DNA of 64,000 bases from an uncultured Planctomycetota bacterium (GCA_900696525.1 CAADGL010000007.1:1-64000); one strand, 5' to 3'. Positions 8,130 through 18,061 are shown, counted from the stretch's first letter. Program-made: numbers and translations. Notes: generated from the letters alone by a model not told the origin.

Positions 8130-9086
8130 ATGCGGACACGATGTCCCGTCGAACGACCCGGCTTCACGCTGATCGAACTGCTGGTCGTGATCGCGATCGT
8201 GGCGCTGCTGCTCGCGATTCTCCTCCCCGGACTCAGCGCTGCGCGCGAACAGGCCAAGCAGACCAGGTGCGCTGCGAATCTCAAGAGCCTGGCCACCGGC
8301 GCGACGACCTACGCCACCGAGAACCGCGGCTACACCTGCTCCGGCTCGTTCGCCCCCGAGGTGTCGAACGGGCGCGACGGCCCGGTAGACAAGGTCGGAT
8401 GGGTCGCCGACCTCGTGAACCACCAGCTCGGCCTCCCCGGCGAGCAGCTCTGCCCCACCAACGAGGCGCGCTACAACCAGAAGCTCGCGCCCAACGGCGC
8501 CGGCCAGGACTCCTACACCCCCGCCCAGGCCGAAGACCTCGTCCGTCGCGGATACAACACCAACTACACCCAGAGCTGGTACATGGGCCGCTCGCAGTTC
8601 AAGGGCGACCCCAACAACCCGAGCGACCGCAACGTCCGCCGCGTCGCCACCACCGCCGGCCCTTTCCGCCTCGACCGCACGCGCGTTCCGCTCACCAACG
8701 TCCCCATGCTGGCCGACGGCCGCACCGACAACACCGAAGCCGGCTCGGGCGGCCACTACGTCAACGGCACGCCCACCGTCAAGACCATGACCGACGGCCC
8801 CTTCGGCGGCGCGGTCTTCAACACGCAGAACTACGAGGACTTCGGCGTCGTTCATGGCCGCGGCCGCTTCGTCAACGTCACGCATCGCGAGCACTACGCC
8901 GTCCGCAGCAACTGGGCTTTCATGGACGGCTCAGCACGGACGCTTGTCGATAGGACGCCCGATGGCATCTTCACGCTTGACCGCAACACCTGGCCCTCGG
9001 AGCAGTTGGACCTGAACCCCTCGCAGGTCTTCGACGGTGTGCTCAGTCTCGGCCGCCGCTCGCTCGACCCGGACGAGATCCGGTGA
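8130..9086 (+). CDS. Prepilin-type pseudopilin-like exported protein (DUF1559-like)
   Basis: 318 residues. The N-terminus has the type III signal [20 protein letters not shown], cleaved before Phe with Glu at +5, followed by the planctomycete-style [21 protein letters not shown] long beta-rich globular part follows, with [12 protein letters not shown] near the C-terminus (8910-8945), like the DG motif region of DUF1559 proteins. Such proteins are abundant in planctomycetes and depend on a prepilin peptidase for processing; their roles are mostly unknown. The start at 8130 has AAGGA at 8117-8121. A short gap of 73 bp leads into the lamin-tail gene, so co-transcription is plausible. Confidence 0.85.
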   Translation: MRTRCPVERPGFTLIELLVVIAIVALLLAILLPGLSAAREQAKQTRCAANLKSLATGATTYATENRGYTCSGSFAPEVSNGRDGPVDKVGWVADLVNHQLGLPGEQLCPTNEARYNQKLAPNGAGQDSYTPAQAEDLVRRGYNTNYTQSWYMGRSQFKGDPNNPSDRNVRRVATTAGPFRLDRTRVPLTNVPMLADGRTDNTEAGSGGHYVNGTPTVKTMTDGPFGGAVFNTQNYEDFGVVHGRGRFVNVTHREHYAVRSNWAFMDGSARTLVDRTPDGIFTLDRNTWPSEQLDLNPSQVFDGVLSLGRRSLDPDEIR

Positions 9087-9159
9087 CTGCGACGCGCCCC
9101 CTTGGGCACCCGACGGAATCGGAACGATCGCTCGAAACACCTATGGAGGAAAGCAAGCC

Positions 9160-11310
9160 ATGTTCCATCGCCTGTGCCTGCTCGTCTGCCTGGCATCGAC
9201 GACGGTGTCGGCCCGTGCCGGCATCATCATCAACGAGGTCTTCATCAACCCCCCCGGCAGCGCCGACGACATCCGCGAATTCATCGAGCTGCTCGGCACT
9301 CCCAACATGAAGCTCGACGGCTACGCCATCGCTTTCGCCAACGGCACCCAGCAGAAGCTCTACCCCGCCGGCAGCATCCCCCCGCGCCCCGCCGTCTGGC
9401 CCGAGATCGACGAGTTCTTCAGCCTCGACGGCCTCACGCTCGGGCCCAACGGCATCCTCGTCCTGGGCAACGGCGCCAGCACCGCTTTCTATCCCACCAT
9501 GCTGCCCGACTCGAACTTCAAGAACTGGCTGGATATCTGGAACGGCGGCCTCGACACGCCCGGCAACCTCCAGAACGACGGCTGCAACACCATCCTGCTC
9601 ATCCGCCAGCGCCCGGGCCGCACCCAGGCCGACCCCGGCAACCCCCTCGGACTGCGCTGGGGCAAGGATATCGACTGCGACGATAATCTCATCATCATCG
9701 ACGACCCCAACTTCGTGCAGGGCGGCAACGGCGACCTCGACCGCGGCGGCGGCACAAACCCCGATGGCCTGCCCACGCTCGACCTGGTCGGCGCACTGAC
9801 GCCGGAGGATCTCTCCGACGATCTCGAGATCGTTGACGAGGTCAGCTACGAGCACGACCAGGGCTGGGAGTACGACGTCGACAGCCGCCTGGTCGATCTC
9901 GGCAGCCCCGTCCCAGGTCTGCCGCAGCGCAAGGTCCACGCCCTCGATGATCCGCAGGGCTTCAACCCCGACGCCCTCACGCGCGTCGACTATCGCACCA
10001 AGGGACCCGGCTGGACACCCGCGCCCGGCGCCACCGGCGCTCTGCCCAACGGCAACAACTGGCAGGACACCGCCACCGAGCAGTGGATCCGCGGCGACTC
10101 GGTCCAGGGCACGGGCGGCCAGGGCGGCAACCCGCAGTGGTTCTACAGCAACGCCGCGAATTCCAACCCCGACGCGATCCAGCCTTACCTGACGAACGTG
10201 CCGCTGTGGCTCAACGACGGCATCGCCCCGGACTTCAACTTCGCCGCGCCGAACACCTGCCAGATCATGGCCGGCCGGCTCAACCCCTTCGCCACCCCCT
10301 ACATTCCCGGCGACACCGATCGCGACGGCGATTGCGACCTCGACGACATCGCCAAGGTCCGCGCCGTCTTCGGCGATGACGACTGGGTCTTCAGCAACGG
10401 CTGGCCCGGCGCGCCCGCAGGCAACGCCGCCGACCCGGCCACCCAGACGCGCCCGTGGGACGTCGACGGCACCGGCGACAACGGCATCGAAGCCAGCGAC
10501 CTCCAGTGGACGCTGAATTTCCAGGGCAGCACGACCGGACGCATCGTCGGCCGAACCTACGACAGCACCACGCCCGAGACCACCGGCGTCCACCTCAACA
10601 ACCCCGCCGACATGTTCGTCACGCTCTTCGCCGCCACGCACGTCCCCAGCGGCAACCCGCTCAACGCGCTGGTCGTCGGCGATACGGTCGAGATCACGCT
10701 CCGCGGGCAGGTCACCGGCAACCCCATCCTGCTGGCCGGACAGGAGAATGGCGTCATGCAGTTCGTGCACGACGTGACGATGGCGACCGGCGGCGTGGCC
10801 AAGGTCACGAACATCGCGCCCCTCGGGCCGTACGCCATCACGCGCAGCAGCCTCATCGCCTTGCAGGGCAACGACGGCGATCTCGGCGCGAAGACCATCA
10901 ACGGCTACACCACCAGCTTCACCCTGGGCCTGACCGCGCCGGCCGACCTCTACCGCGTGACGCTCTCCGCCGTCGGCCAGGGCGCCACCACGGTCTCCTT
11001 CGCCCGCGCCGCCGAGCCCAAGTTCGCCGCCAGCACGCCGCGCGGCGTCAAGCTCGGTCACGCCGCCGACAACGGCAACCCCGGCGGCGTGTCGTACCCC
11101 GTGGTGCTGCAACTGGTCGTGCAGGAAGGGCAACCCTGCGCCGGCGACGTGAACGGCGACGGCCGCACGGACCAGTCCGACCTCGGGATCCTGCTCGCCT
11201 CGTTCGGCCTCGTCGTCCCGCCGGGCACCAACGGCGACCTGAACGGTGACGGCATCGTGAACCAGTCGGACCTGGGGATTCTCCTGGCGGCGTTCGGCTG
11301 CGGGACGTGA
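9160..11310 (+). CDS. Exported lamin-tail-domain protein with C-terminal dockerin-like repeats
   Basis: 716 residues. The signal peptide (LCLLVCLASTTVSARA) leads into a lamin-tail-like domain starting GIIINEVFINPPGSADDIRE. A middle pair of calcium-loop-like segments occurs at about 10309-10530 (PGDTDRDGDCDLDDIAKVR and DVDGTGDNGIEASDLQ). A cohesin-like or big beta-sandwich region follows (DTVEITLRGQVTGNPILLAG onward). The C-terminus has two dockerin-type loops, GDVNGDGRTDQSDLGILL and GDLNGDGIVNQSDLGILL. It is probably secreted and calcium-stabilised, with adhesive or scaffold-bound function. ATG 9160 has GGAGG 10 nt upstream; earlier in-frame codons overlap the previous gene. Confidence 0.82.
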   Translation: MFHRLCLLVCLASTTVSARAGIIINEVFINPPGSADDIREFIELLGTPNMKLDGYAIAFANGTQQKLYPAGSIPPRPAVWPEIDEFFSLDGLTLGPNGILVLGNGASTAFYPTMLPDSNFKNWLDIWNGGLDTPGNLQNDGCNTILLIRQRPGRTQADPGNPLGLRWGKDIDCDDNLIIIDDPNFVQGGNGDLDRGGGTNPDGLPTLDLVGALTPEDLSDDLEIVDEVSYEHDQGWEYDVDSRLVDLGSPVPGLPQRKVHALDDPQGFNPDALTRVDYRTKGPGWTPAPGATGALPNGNNWQDTATEQWIRGDSVQGTGGQGGNPQWFYSNAANSNPDAIQPYLTNVPLWLNDGIAPDFNFAAPNTCQIMAGRLNPFATPYIPGDTDRDGDCDLDDIAKVRAVFGDDDWVFSNGWPGAPAGNAADPATQTRPWDVDGTGDNGIEASDLQWTLNFQGSTTGRIVGRTYDSTTPETTGVHLNNPADMFVTLFAATHVPSGNPLNALVVGDTVEITLRGQVTGNPILLAGQENGVMQFVHDVTMATGGVAKVTNIAPLGPYAITRSSLIALQGNDGDLGAKTINGYTTSFTLGLTAPADLYRVTLSAVGQGATTVSFARAAEPKFAASTPRGVKLGHAADNGNPGGVSYPVVLQLVVQEGQPCAGDVNGDGRTDQSDLGILLASFGLVVPPGTNGDLNGDGIVNQSDLGILLAAFGCGT

Positions 11311-11360
11311 GGCGGGTCGATCGTCTGGGAGCGATCCCGAATACATGTTATCGGCGCGGC

Positions 11361-11384
11361 GCCGGTGCTCACGAGAGCGCCGGC
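11361..11384. terminator. Stem-loop after the lamin-tail gene
   Basis: GCCGGTGCT (11361-11369) pairs with AGCGCCGGC (11376-11384) over 9 bp with one G-T wobble and a 6-nt loop. It lies 51 bp after the stop codon. There is no long T-tract, so it may be a weak terminator or an mRNA 3' end stabiliser. Confidence 0.35.
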
Positions 11385-11499
11385 TTCCGCGATTCCTGTG
11401 AATCGCCCCGCGCGCCGCGTTACAATGGGACCCGGCGGGCGACCGGGTTACCGGGATCATCGGAACAGCCGGAGAACCTTTTCTCATTGGAGCGTAGCC

Positions 11500-12180
11500 A
11501 TGATCTGCGCGCGGCGAATGGTCGGCCTGATTGGTGCGGCGGTCCTCTTGTCACCGGTGGCGGCGCTGGCCCACGACGAGGTGCATTTCGCCCACGACGG
11601 GGCGGGACGCCTGGCGATCGACCTGCACATGCAATTGCCGGTGCTGATGCCGGAATCGCCCTATCCCGAGTTCCCGGGCTTTGTGACGGTCGATCTGGGC
11701 ATGGTGGCGCTCGACGTCGATGAGCCCGACAAGGGGCTGTTCGTGCTCGACCCCTCGAGCTCGATCGACATCACGCTCGTTTCGATCGACCCGGAGCTGG
11801 GCTTCTGGACCGGCGGCGGCTACCTCGGGCTGAACGAGACGCACACGCTCGGCCACCCGTACTTCCATCTGCACTTCGTCTATCACGCCAGCCCCGCCGC
11901 GAAGCCCGGTCACGAGTACCAGATGACCTTCGTCGCCAGCGATTCGACCGGCCTCTACCAGCCCAGCGAGCCCTTCACGCTGGTCTTCATGCCGTTCGAC
12001 GTCTGCACGGGCGACGTGAACCTCGACGGCCACACCGACCAGGCCGACCTCGGCATTCTGCTCGCGTTCTACGGCCAGAGCGTGCCGCCGAACAGCAACG
12101 GCGATCTCGACGGGGACGGCCAGGTCGGCCAGGCTGATCTCGGCATCCTGCTCGCCGACTACGGCTGCGGGCATCACTGA
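11500..12180 (+). CDS. Exported dockerin-domain protein
   Basis: 226 residues, with no recognised catalytic domain. The signal peptide (VGLIGAAVLLSPVAALA) is followed by a His-rich beta-type domain beginning HDEVHFAHDGAGRLAIDLHM and containing a cluster around GHPYFHLHFVYHA (about 11851-11889). The last 65 residues hold two dockerin-type loops, GDVNLDGHTDQADLGILL and GDLDGDGQVGQADLGILL. The histidines could bind metal, but this is only an inference. ATG 11500 has GGAG 7 nt upstream (11489-11492). A separate stem-loop lies before the gene, so it may be transcribed independently of the lamin-tail gene. Confidence 0.8.
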   Translation: MICARRMVGLIGAAVLLSPVAALAHDEVHFAHDGAGRLAIDLHMQLPVLMPESPYPEFPGFVTVDLGMVALDVDEPDKGLFVLDPSSSIDITLVSIDPELGFWTGGGYLGLNETHTLGHPYFHLHFVYHASPAAKPGHEYQMTFVASDSTGLYQPSEPFTLVFMPFDVCTGDVNLDGHTDQADLGILLAFYGQSVPPNSNGDLDGDGQVGQADLGILLADYGCGHH

Positions 12181-12210
12181 CCCGCAACCCCACGCGCAAT
12201 CACCCGTGCT

Positions 12211-12231
12211 CCACTGCTGTGTCAGCAGTGG
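12211..12231. repeat. Perfect 9-bp palindromic hairpin
   Basis: CCACTGCTG (12211-12219), TGT, then CAGCAGTGG (12223-12231). It starts 31 bp after the dockerin-gene stop. No T-run follows. It may be a terminator-like structure or one copy of a dispersed palindromic repeat. Confidence 0.5.
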
Positions 12232-12300
12232 CCTGACCCGCCGACCGTGTGCAAAAGCGCGGTGTCGCGGGAACGCGCGCACGCACGTAGTATCCCCGGC

Positions 12301-13470
12301 ATGCGCGTCTGTCACGTCATCACGCGGCTGATCGTCGGCGGGGCACAGGAGAACACGCTGCTCACCTGCGCCGGGCTGCACGAGCGCGGCCACGAGGTCA
12401 CGCTCATCAGCGGCCCCACGCGCGGCCCCGAGGGCTCGCTCGCCGACAAGGCCCGCAACGCCGGCTATCGCTTCATCGAGCTGCCGGAGCTCGTCCGGGC
12501 CGTGAGTCCGTGGCTCGACGCCCGCGCCCAGCGCGAGCTGACCTCGCTGTTCAGCCGCCTTCGCCCCGACGTCGTGCACACGCACAGCAGCAAGGCCGGC
12601 ATCCTCGGCCGCTTCGCCGCGCATCGCGCCCGCGTGCCGCTCGTCGTTCACACCATCCACGGGATGAGCTTCAACCGCACGCAGCCCGGCCCGGTGCAGA
12701 TGCTCTACGCCCTGCTCGAATGGGCCGCCGCCCGCCGCACGCACGCCATCATCACCGTCGCCGATGCGCTCCGCGAGCAGAGCGTCGCCGCCCGCATCGC
12801 GCCGCGCGACAAGTTCGAGACGATCTACTCGGGCATGCCGGTCGAGCAGTTCACGCCGACGCGCTACGACCGCGACGGGACCCGGGCCGCGTGGAACATC
12901 GCCCCGCGCGACGACGTTGTCGTCGTCGGAACGGTTGCCCGTCTCTTCCGCCGCAAGGGCTACGAGCAGCTCCTGCCGATCATGAGCCGGGCCGCCGGGC
13001 TCGACCCTCGGCTGCGCTTCGTCTGGGTGGGCGACGGGGCGCAGCGCGCCGAGTACGAGCAGGAGCTGTCGCGCCGCGGATTGCGCGAGCGGACGTTTCT
13101 GACCGGGCTCGTCGCACCCGACGAGATCCCGCGGATTCTGGCCGGCTTCGACATCCTGGCCCACACGTCGCAATGGGAAGGGCTCCCGCGGGCCGTCGTG
13201 CAGGCGCTGCTCATGCAGACCCCCGCGGTCGCCTTCGCGCTCGACGGCACGCCCGAGGTCGTCCTCGACGGCCGAACCGGACGACTCATCCGCAACGGCG
13301 ACGCCGAAGCCTTCGCCGCGGCCCTCGCCGCGCTGGCCCGCGATCCGGACACGCGCCGTCGCCTGGGCGCCGCCGGCCGACAGTGGTGCCTCGACCGCTT
13401 CGATGCCCGGCGGATGGTCGATCGCATCGAGGCGCTCTACGAGCGCCTCGCGGCCCGGCCTCGCGCCTGA
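12301..13470 (+). CDS. Glycosyltransferase family 4 (GT-B fold)
   Basis: 389 residues. The N-terminal domain has VGGAQENTLLTCAGLHERGH, the usual GT4 glycine-rich acceptor-side motif, and VHTHSSKAGILGRFAA. The C-terminal domain starts VVGTVARLFRRKGYEQLLP and carries the nucleotide-sugar site EGLPRAVVQALL followed by the GTPEVV and GRTGRLI loops. The usual E-x7-E pair reads E-x7-Q here, which some GT4 members tolerate. It probably adds a sugar to a surface or lipid-linked glycan. ATG 12301 is chosen because it opens on the first beta-strand of the fold (MRVCHVITRLI). It is followed after 55 bp by the GTPase pair but no functional link is evident. Confidence 0.88.
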   Translation: MRVCHVITRLIVGGAQENTLLTCAGLHERGHEVTLISGPTRGPEGSLADKARNAGYRFIELPELVRAVSPWLDARAQRELTSLFSRLRPDVVHTHSSKAGILGRFAAHRARVPLVVHTIHGMSFNRTQPGPVQMLYALLEWAAARRTHAIITVADALREQSVAARIAPRDKFETIYSGMPVEQFTPTRYDRDGTRAAWNIAPRDDVVVVGTVARLFRRKGYEQLLPIMSRAAGLDPRLRFVWVGDGAQRAEYEQELSRRGLRERTFLTGLVAPDEIPRILAGFDILAHTSQWEGLPRAVVQALLMQTPAVAFALDGTPEVVLDGRTGRLIRNGDAEAFAAALAALARDPDTRRRLGAAGRQWCLDRFDARRMVDRIEALYERLAARPRA

Positions 13471-13525
13471 GGGACCCGGAATCCCTGCCTGTCGAAACCT
13501 GAGCCTTGCGCGCAGAATACGTCGT

Positions 13526-15421
13526 GTGAGCCGTCCAGACACAGACGCCGCAACCACTCGCCCCGCCGCGACCGCTGACGAAGCCCGCCGGCATCCGCCC
13601 GATCCACCGTTGCTGCGTTTCCTGGCCGACTTGCGCGCCGGCTACCTCACGCGTGGCCAGGCAACCGACGCCGCACTCCCGTCGCAGACCGTCATCCGTC
13701 GCCTCGCGGAATTGCAGCTCGCCGAGGCCGCCGCCAGGTACGCCGCGCCCGATCGGCGCTCGGCGCGCCCGCCGCAGATCGCGGTCATCGGCCCAACGCA
13801 GGCGGGCAAGAGCACCGTCGTGAACCTGGTGCTCGGTCGTGAGGCGGCGCAGGTCAGCCCGCTGGCCGGCTTCACGGTTCGAGCCCACGGCTTCCAGGTC
13901 GCCGCCGGGCAAGCCGACGAGCGCTGGATCGCTGACCTGTTCCCCGGCTGGCGCCGGCTGAGCGATGCGCCGGCGGCCCGCGATGAGTTTGCGGCGTTCG
14001 CCTTCACGACGCTGCGCCCCGGTCCGGACCCCGAGCGCCGCGATGTCGGCGCGGGCCGCGCATCCGCGGCGCAGGATGCTCCGCTGCCGCCCGAGTGCGC
14101 CGTGTGGGACACGCCCGACTTCGATTCGCTCTCGTCGCACGCCTACCGCCGCGGCGTGCTGGAGGTGATCGGCCTGGCAGACGTCGTCCTGCTCGTGGTG
14201 AGCCGCGAGAAGTACGCCGATCTTTCGGTGTGGAGCCTGCTGCGGCTGATCGCGCCGCTCGACCGCCCGCTGCTGGTCTGCTTCAACAAGCTCACGCCCG
14301 ATGCGCGTGCGCCGCTGGTGGCGGCCTTGCGGGCGCGCCTGGCGGAGCTGGGGGGCGCTGCTCGCGACGCGCCGGTCCTCCCGCTCGACCTCGCGCCCGG
14401 GCTGTCGCTCGCGGCGTTCCGCGATGCGCCGCAGGTCGTCGCCCTGCGAAACCAGGTCCTGAGCCTTGCGCAGCGCGCGGCAGGAACCGACCGCACCCCT
14501 GCGACGCGCGCGTTCATCGAGCGGCATTGGAGCGACTGGACCGCGCCGATCGAGGCCGAGAGCGACGCGCACCGGCAATGGCGCGCCGCCGTCGACGCCG
14601 CCCTCGACGAGATGCGCCTCGCCTACCGCCGCGACTTCCTCGACCATCCGCAGCGCTATGACAGCTTCCGCCGCGTGACCATCGAGCTGCTGCGCCTGCT
14701 GGAGCTCCCGGGCATCGCCGCCGGCGTGCATCGCGTGCGCGAAGTGATCACCTGGCCGGCGCGCAAGCTGTTCGCGCTGGGCCGGGGCTGGTTCCGGCGC
14801 ACGCCCGGATCGGCCTCCGCCGGCGACGGCGAGGAGCGCGTGCTGCTGGAGATGGTGGACCGGCTGCTGCTGCGACTGGAGCGCCACGCGGCCAGCCAGC
14901 TTGAAGCCGACGCGGCCGGGCGCAGCGTTTGGCTCGCCGTCTCGACACGGCTGCGCGAGCACGGCGCCGCGCTGCGCCAGCGGCTGTCGGACGCGACGCG
15001 GCGGCACTGCGACGAAGTTGCGGCGGAGATCCGCATCGTGGCCGACCGCCTCTACGAAACCCTGCAACAACGGCCAGCGCTGCTGAACAGCCTGCGCGCC
15101 GTGCGGGCCACCGCCGACGGCGTCGCCCTGATCGTGGCGATCAAGACCGGCGGCATCGCAGCGCACGATCTGATCTTCGCTCCGGCGATGCTCGCGGTCT
15201 CCAGCATGCTGACCGAAGGCGCGCTGGGCGGCTACATGCACCACGCCGCCGAGGAGCTGAAGCACAGGCAGATGCGCAACGTGAGCGAATCGCTGCTGGG
15301 CGGCGTCTTCACGCCGGCCTTGCATGAGCTCTCGGCGAGCGCCTCCGGCGTGCTGGGCATCGACGAACGCCGCCTGCGCGAGGCGGCCGCCGCACTCGCC
15401 GGATGGGGAGCCGGGCCATGA
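13526..15421 (+). CDS. Dynamin-like GTPase, first of an overlapping pair
   Basis: 631 residues from a GTG start. P-loop GPTQAGKSTVVN (about residues 89-100), Switch II/G3-type WDTPDFDS and G4-type FNKLTPD are visible, giving a TRAFAC-class GTPase domain over roughly residues 85-330. The rest is mostly helical, with a hydrophobic stretch near 15100-15240 (IVAIKTGGIAAHDLIFAPAM). G4 lacks the standard Asp of NKxD, so nucleotide specificity is uncertain. A membrane-remodelling or stress role like bacterial dynamin-like proteins is possible but not shown. Its stop overlaps the next start (ATGA at 15418-15421), so both products are probably made together. Confidence 0.75.
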   Translation: MSRPDTDAATTRPAATADEARRHPPDPPLLRFLADLRAGYLTRGQATDAALPSQTVIRRLAELQLAEAAARYAAPDRRSARPPQIAVIGPTQAGKSTVVNLVLGREAAQVSPLAGFTVRAHGFQVAAGQADERWIADLFPGWRRLSDAPAARDEFAAFAFTTLRPGPDPERRDVGAGRASAAQDAPLPPECAVWDTPDFDSLSSHAYRRGVLEVIGLADVVLLVVSREKYADLSVWSLLRLIAPLDRPLLVCFNKLTPDARAPLVAALRARLAELGGAARDAPVLPLDLAPGLSLAAFRDAPQVVALRNQVLSLAQRAAGTDRTPATRAFIERHWSDWTAPIEAESDAHRQWRAAVDAALDEMRLAYRRDFLDHPQRYDSFRRVTIELLRLLELPGIAAGVHRVREVITWPARKLFALGRGWFRRTPGSASAGDGEERVLLEMVDRLLLRLERHAASQLEADAAGRSVWLAVSTRLREHGAALRQRLSDATRRHCDEVAAEIRIVADRLYETLQQRPALLNSLRAVRATADGVALIVAIKTGGIAAHDLIFAPAMLAVSSMLTEGALGGYMHHAAEELKHRQMRNVSESLLGGVFTPALHELSASASGVLGIDERRLREAAAALAGWGAGP

Positions 15422-17286
15422 CCGGCCGGGAGTTCGGCGAGCTTTTCTCGCGGGCGCGCGCGTGGTTCGAGCGCGCCGCCAACGACGGCTGGCTCGGCAC
15501 GACCGACGTCGCGCGGTTCGAGGCGCTCGACCAGGCCACTCCGGCCGGCCTTTTCGTCGCCGGCGGTCCCCGGCCGCTGGTGGTGGCATTCTTCGGCGGT
15601 ACGGGCGTGGGGAAGAGCAGCCTGCTGAACCGCCTGGCGGGGCAGCCGGTGGCGCGGGTCGGCATCGAGCGGCCGACGTCGTTCGAAGTCACGGCGTATG
15701 CCCACGAAGACGTCCAGCTCGCCGAGCTTCCGCGCGGCACGCCCGTCGACCAGGTGCGCGTCGTGCGGCATTCGAGCGACGTTCGCGCCGGCGTGCTCTG
15801 GATGGACATGCCCGACATCGACAGCACCCACGAGGAGAACCGCCGCTGCGCCCTGGCCTGGCTGCCCTACGTCGACGTCCTGATCTACGTTGTCAGCCCC
15901 GAGCGCTACCGCGACGACGCCGGCTGGCGGCTGCTGCTGGAGCGCGGCCACAAGCACGGCTGGATCTTCGTCATCAACCGCTGGGACGAAGGCGATCCCG
16001 CGCAGCGCGACGACTTCGTGGGCGTCCTCCGCAACGCCGGCTTCGACGATCCGCTGGTCCTGTGCACCTCCTGCGCCGACGGCCCTGCGCCCCCGTCTTC
16101 GAGCACCCGCTCCGACGACTTCCACCAGCTCGAAGCCGAGCTCAGCGCGGTCCTGGCCGAGCACGGCGTCCTCGAGCTGGAGCGGCTCGGCTACCGCGCC
16201 CGTGCCATCGAGCTCGGTCGCGCCCTCGCCGCCGCCGCCGCCCGCCTCGGCGACGACCGCGTCTGGCACACCGTCGCCGACGCGCTTCACGCACCCTGGC
16301 GCACCGCCGCCGACGCCATCCGCGATGGCGTCGAACTGTCGCTGGGCGGCGTCGCGGCCCGGCTGGCGGTCCGTGAGCCGGGAATGTTCGAGGGGTTCTC
16401 CCGCCGGGCGCGAAACGCCGTCCGCGGCGCGGGTGGCGCGCTGCTCTCAGCCAGCGGCGTGCCGCGCCTGCCGGCCGCCGCCGATTCTGCCCCGCCGACG
16501 GGTGGCGCCGATCACGCCGGTTCAACAGCCGCACGAGACGACGCAGGTCCCACGGCGCTGCTGCAACCCGGCGAAGTGGCGCACCTGCTGCGCAGCTTCT
16601 GGGACGATTGGACGCAGGCCCGGCTTCAGGGCTGCCTGGAGGCGGTCGAACTCGCCGCTCAACGCAGCGGCATCCCGGGGGCGCCGCTGCGCAACGCCTT
16701 CGACCGGCTCAACCGCGAGATGCGCTCGCTCGTCCTCGATGCCGCCCAGCGCCGCGTCGCCGCCGCGATGGCCTGTCCTTCCGCGCCCTGGCGGATGCGC
16801 CTGCGCGCCGCGGCGCACTGGCTGTCCTACGCCCTGCCGGCGACGGCGCTGGTCGTCGTCGGACTGGTCGTGATCATGCGCTTCGCGTCGGCGGCCCTGT
16901 CGCCGGGCGGCGCGTTCCTCAGCGTCGATTTCGCGGTGCACGCGGGGCTGCTCGTGCTCGTGAGCTGGGTCCTGCCCTTCGCGGCGGAGCAGGCGCTGCG
17001 GCCGCGCATGCATCGCGTCGTGCTCGATGCCCTCCGCCGCGGCTTGCAGGACGGACTCAACACCGTCCGCGCCGAGGCGACCGCCGCCATCACCGCCACC
17101 GCCGGCCGGGCGGCGGCGCTGCGCCGCGAAGCCGACGGGCTGCTCGACGGCCTCGCGCCCTTCTCTCCGCCGGAGCCCCCGGCGGCAATGGGCGCGCTGC
17201 GACGGATGATCGCGGACGACGTGGCGCGTGACAGGTCGACAGGCGGCCGCGCCGGTTGCCTGGACCGGCGGGCCGCCTCGGAATGA
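15418..17286 (+). CDS. Dynamin-like membrane GTPase, second of an overlapping pair
   Basis: 622 residues. P-loop VVAFFGGTGVGKSSLLNRLA (about 57-76), G3-type MDMPDIDS and G4-type INRWDEGD are present. The helical C-terminal half contains two adjacent hydrophobic segments (YALPATALVVVGLVVIMRFA and AGLLVLVSWVLPFAAEQ), forming a likely membrane hairpin paddle, and ends in an amphipathic helical region. GTPase plus helical stalk plus paddle recalls bacterial dynamin-like proteins, which also often occur as neighbouring pairs. It starts inside the stop of the first GTPase gene. The two share architecture but low apparent identity, which would suit a heteromeric complex. Confidence 0.78.
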   Translation: MTGREFGELFSRARAWFERAANDGWLGTTDVARFEALDQATPAGLFVAGGPRPLVVAFFGGTGVGKSSLLNRLAGQPVARVGIERPTSFEVTAYAHEDVQLAELPRGTPVDQVRVVRHSSDVRAGVLWMDMPDIDSTHEENRRCALAWLPYVDVLIYVVSPERYRDDAGWRLLLERGHKHGWIFVINRWDEGDPAQRDDFVGVLRNAGFDDPLVLCTSCADGPAPPSSSTRSDDFHQLEAELSAVLAEHGVLELERLGYRARAIELGRALAAAAARLGDDRVWHTVADALHAPWRTAADAIRDGVELSLGGVAARLAVREPGMFEGFSRRARNAVRGAGGALLSASGVPRLPAAADSAPPTGGADHAGSTAARDDAGPTALLQPGEVAHLLRSFWDDWTQARLQGCLEAVELAAQRSGIPGAPLRNAFDRLNREMRSLVLDAAQRRVAAAMACPSAPWRMRLRAAAHWLSYALPATALVVVGLVVIMRFASAALSPGGAFLSVDFAVHAGLLVLVSWVLPFAAEQALRPRMHRVVLDALRRGLQDGLNTVRAEATAAITATAGRAAALRREADGLLDGLAPFSPPEPPAAMGALRRMIADDVARDRSTGGRAGCLDRRAASE

Positions 17287-17329
17287 TGTTCGGCAGCGGC
17301 TCGGTCCGTGCGGGGCTCGCGCGCGCCGC

Positions 17330-17809
17330 TCACCGCGTCGCCTCGGCCTCGATGATCTCCACGCCGATGATGAAATGCGGCTTTCCCGCGCAGGGCAGAC
17401 AGTGCCGCACGCGCCCTTCGACCGACGGCGTCGCGGGCAACGCGTCGAACCGCGCCCGCACGTGCGTGCCCGGCGCGATCGCGCGATCGAACAGGAACGC
17501 GAAACCCGTCGCCGACAGGTCGCGCGTCATCACCCGCACGCGGCGGCGCGTCACGCCCGCCGGGCCCGTCTCGTCGAGCTCGACCGCGACGCTGGCTTCC
17601 CACTCGTGGCGGCGCTGCCGGCGCACGCCCATGCCCGACCCGCCTTGCCGCTTGTTGCGAATCCACGGCGGCGGGATTTCCTGAAAGCCGGTCTTCGCGG
17701 GCGGCTGCTGCGAAGCAGCCGGCGCGTCGGCGGCGATCGAGGGCGCAAGAGCCTCGGAATCTTCCCGGACTTCGGGGTACGGCGTTGTCGGCGACTTCGT
17801 CCTGCCCAT
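17330..17809 (-). CDS. PilZ domain protein
   Basis: 159 residues. A flexible, Ala/Pro-rich N-terminus of about 65 residues is followed by a PilZ domain with RRQRRHEW (the RxxxR part) and DLSATGFAF (the D/NxSxxG part), which together bind cyclic di-GMP. The start at 17809 is chosen because GAGGA lies 7 nt upstream; a TTG codon at 17830 in the same frame has no such support. It is convergent with the GTPase pair and divergent from the ECF sigma gene. It probably couples c-di-GMP level to an unknown partner. Confidence 0.85.
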   Translation of the reverse strand: MGRTKSPTTPYPEVREDSEALAPSIAADAPAASQQPPAKTGFQEIPPPWIRNKRQGGSGMGVRRQRRHEWEASVAVELDETGPAGVTRRRVRVMTRDLSATGFAFLFDRAIAPGTHVRARFDALPATPSVEGRVRHCLPCAGKPHFIIGVEIIEAEATR

Positions 17810-18061
17810 TTGTGTTTCCTCGTTTGGCAACTGCGTCCGGTAAGGCTGCTAGGTTGGGGCGGCCCAGAGTGACGCCCTGATAGGGAATATCCAATTCGCA
17901 CCCGGCGGCGGCAAATGGGAACCCACATAGTCCCACACACCCATATCTGCACCTGCACCAACATCAAACAGTCATCGCCCCCCCGCGCTGACGGCGCGCC
18001 GCCGCCCATTTGGGGATCGCAGCGAAATCCGCCATAATGGGCCGGGCGACGCGAGGAAGGC

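Noticed and set aside
9160..11310. Cohesin in the lamin-tail protein as a partner for the dockerins
   Set aside because: A beta-sandwich near 10670-11100 is possible, but I see no cohesin signature strong enough to call.
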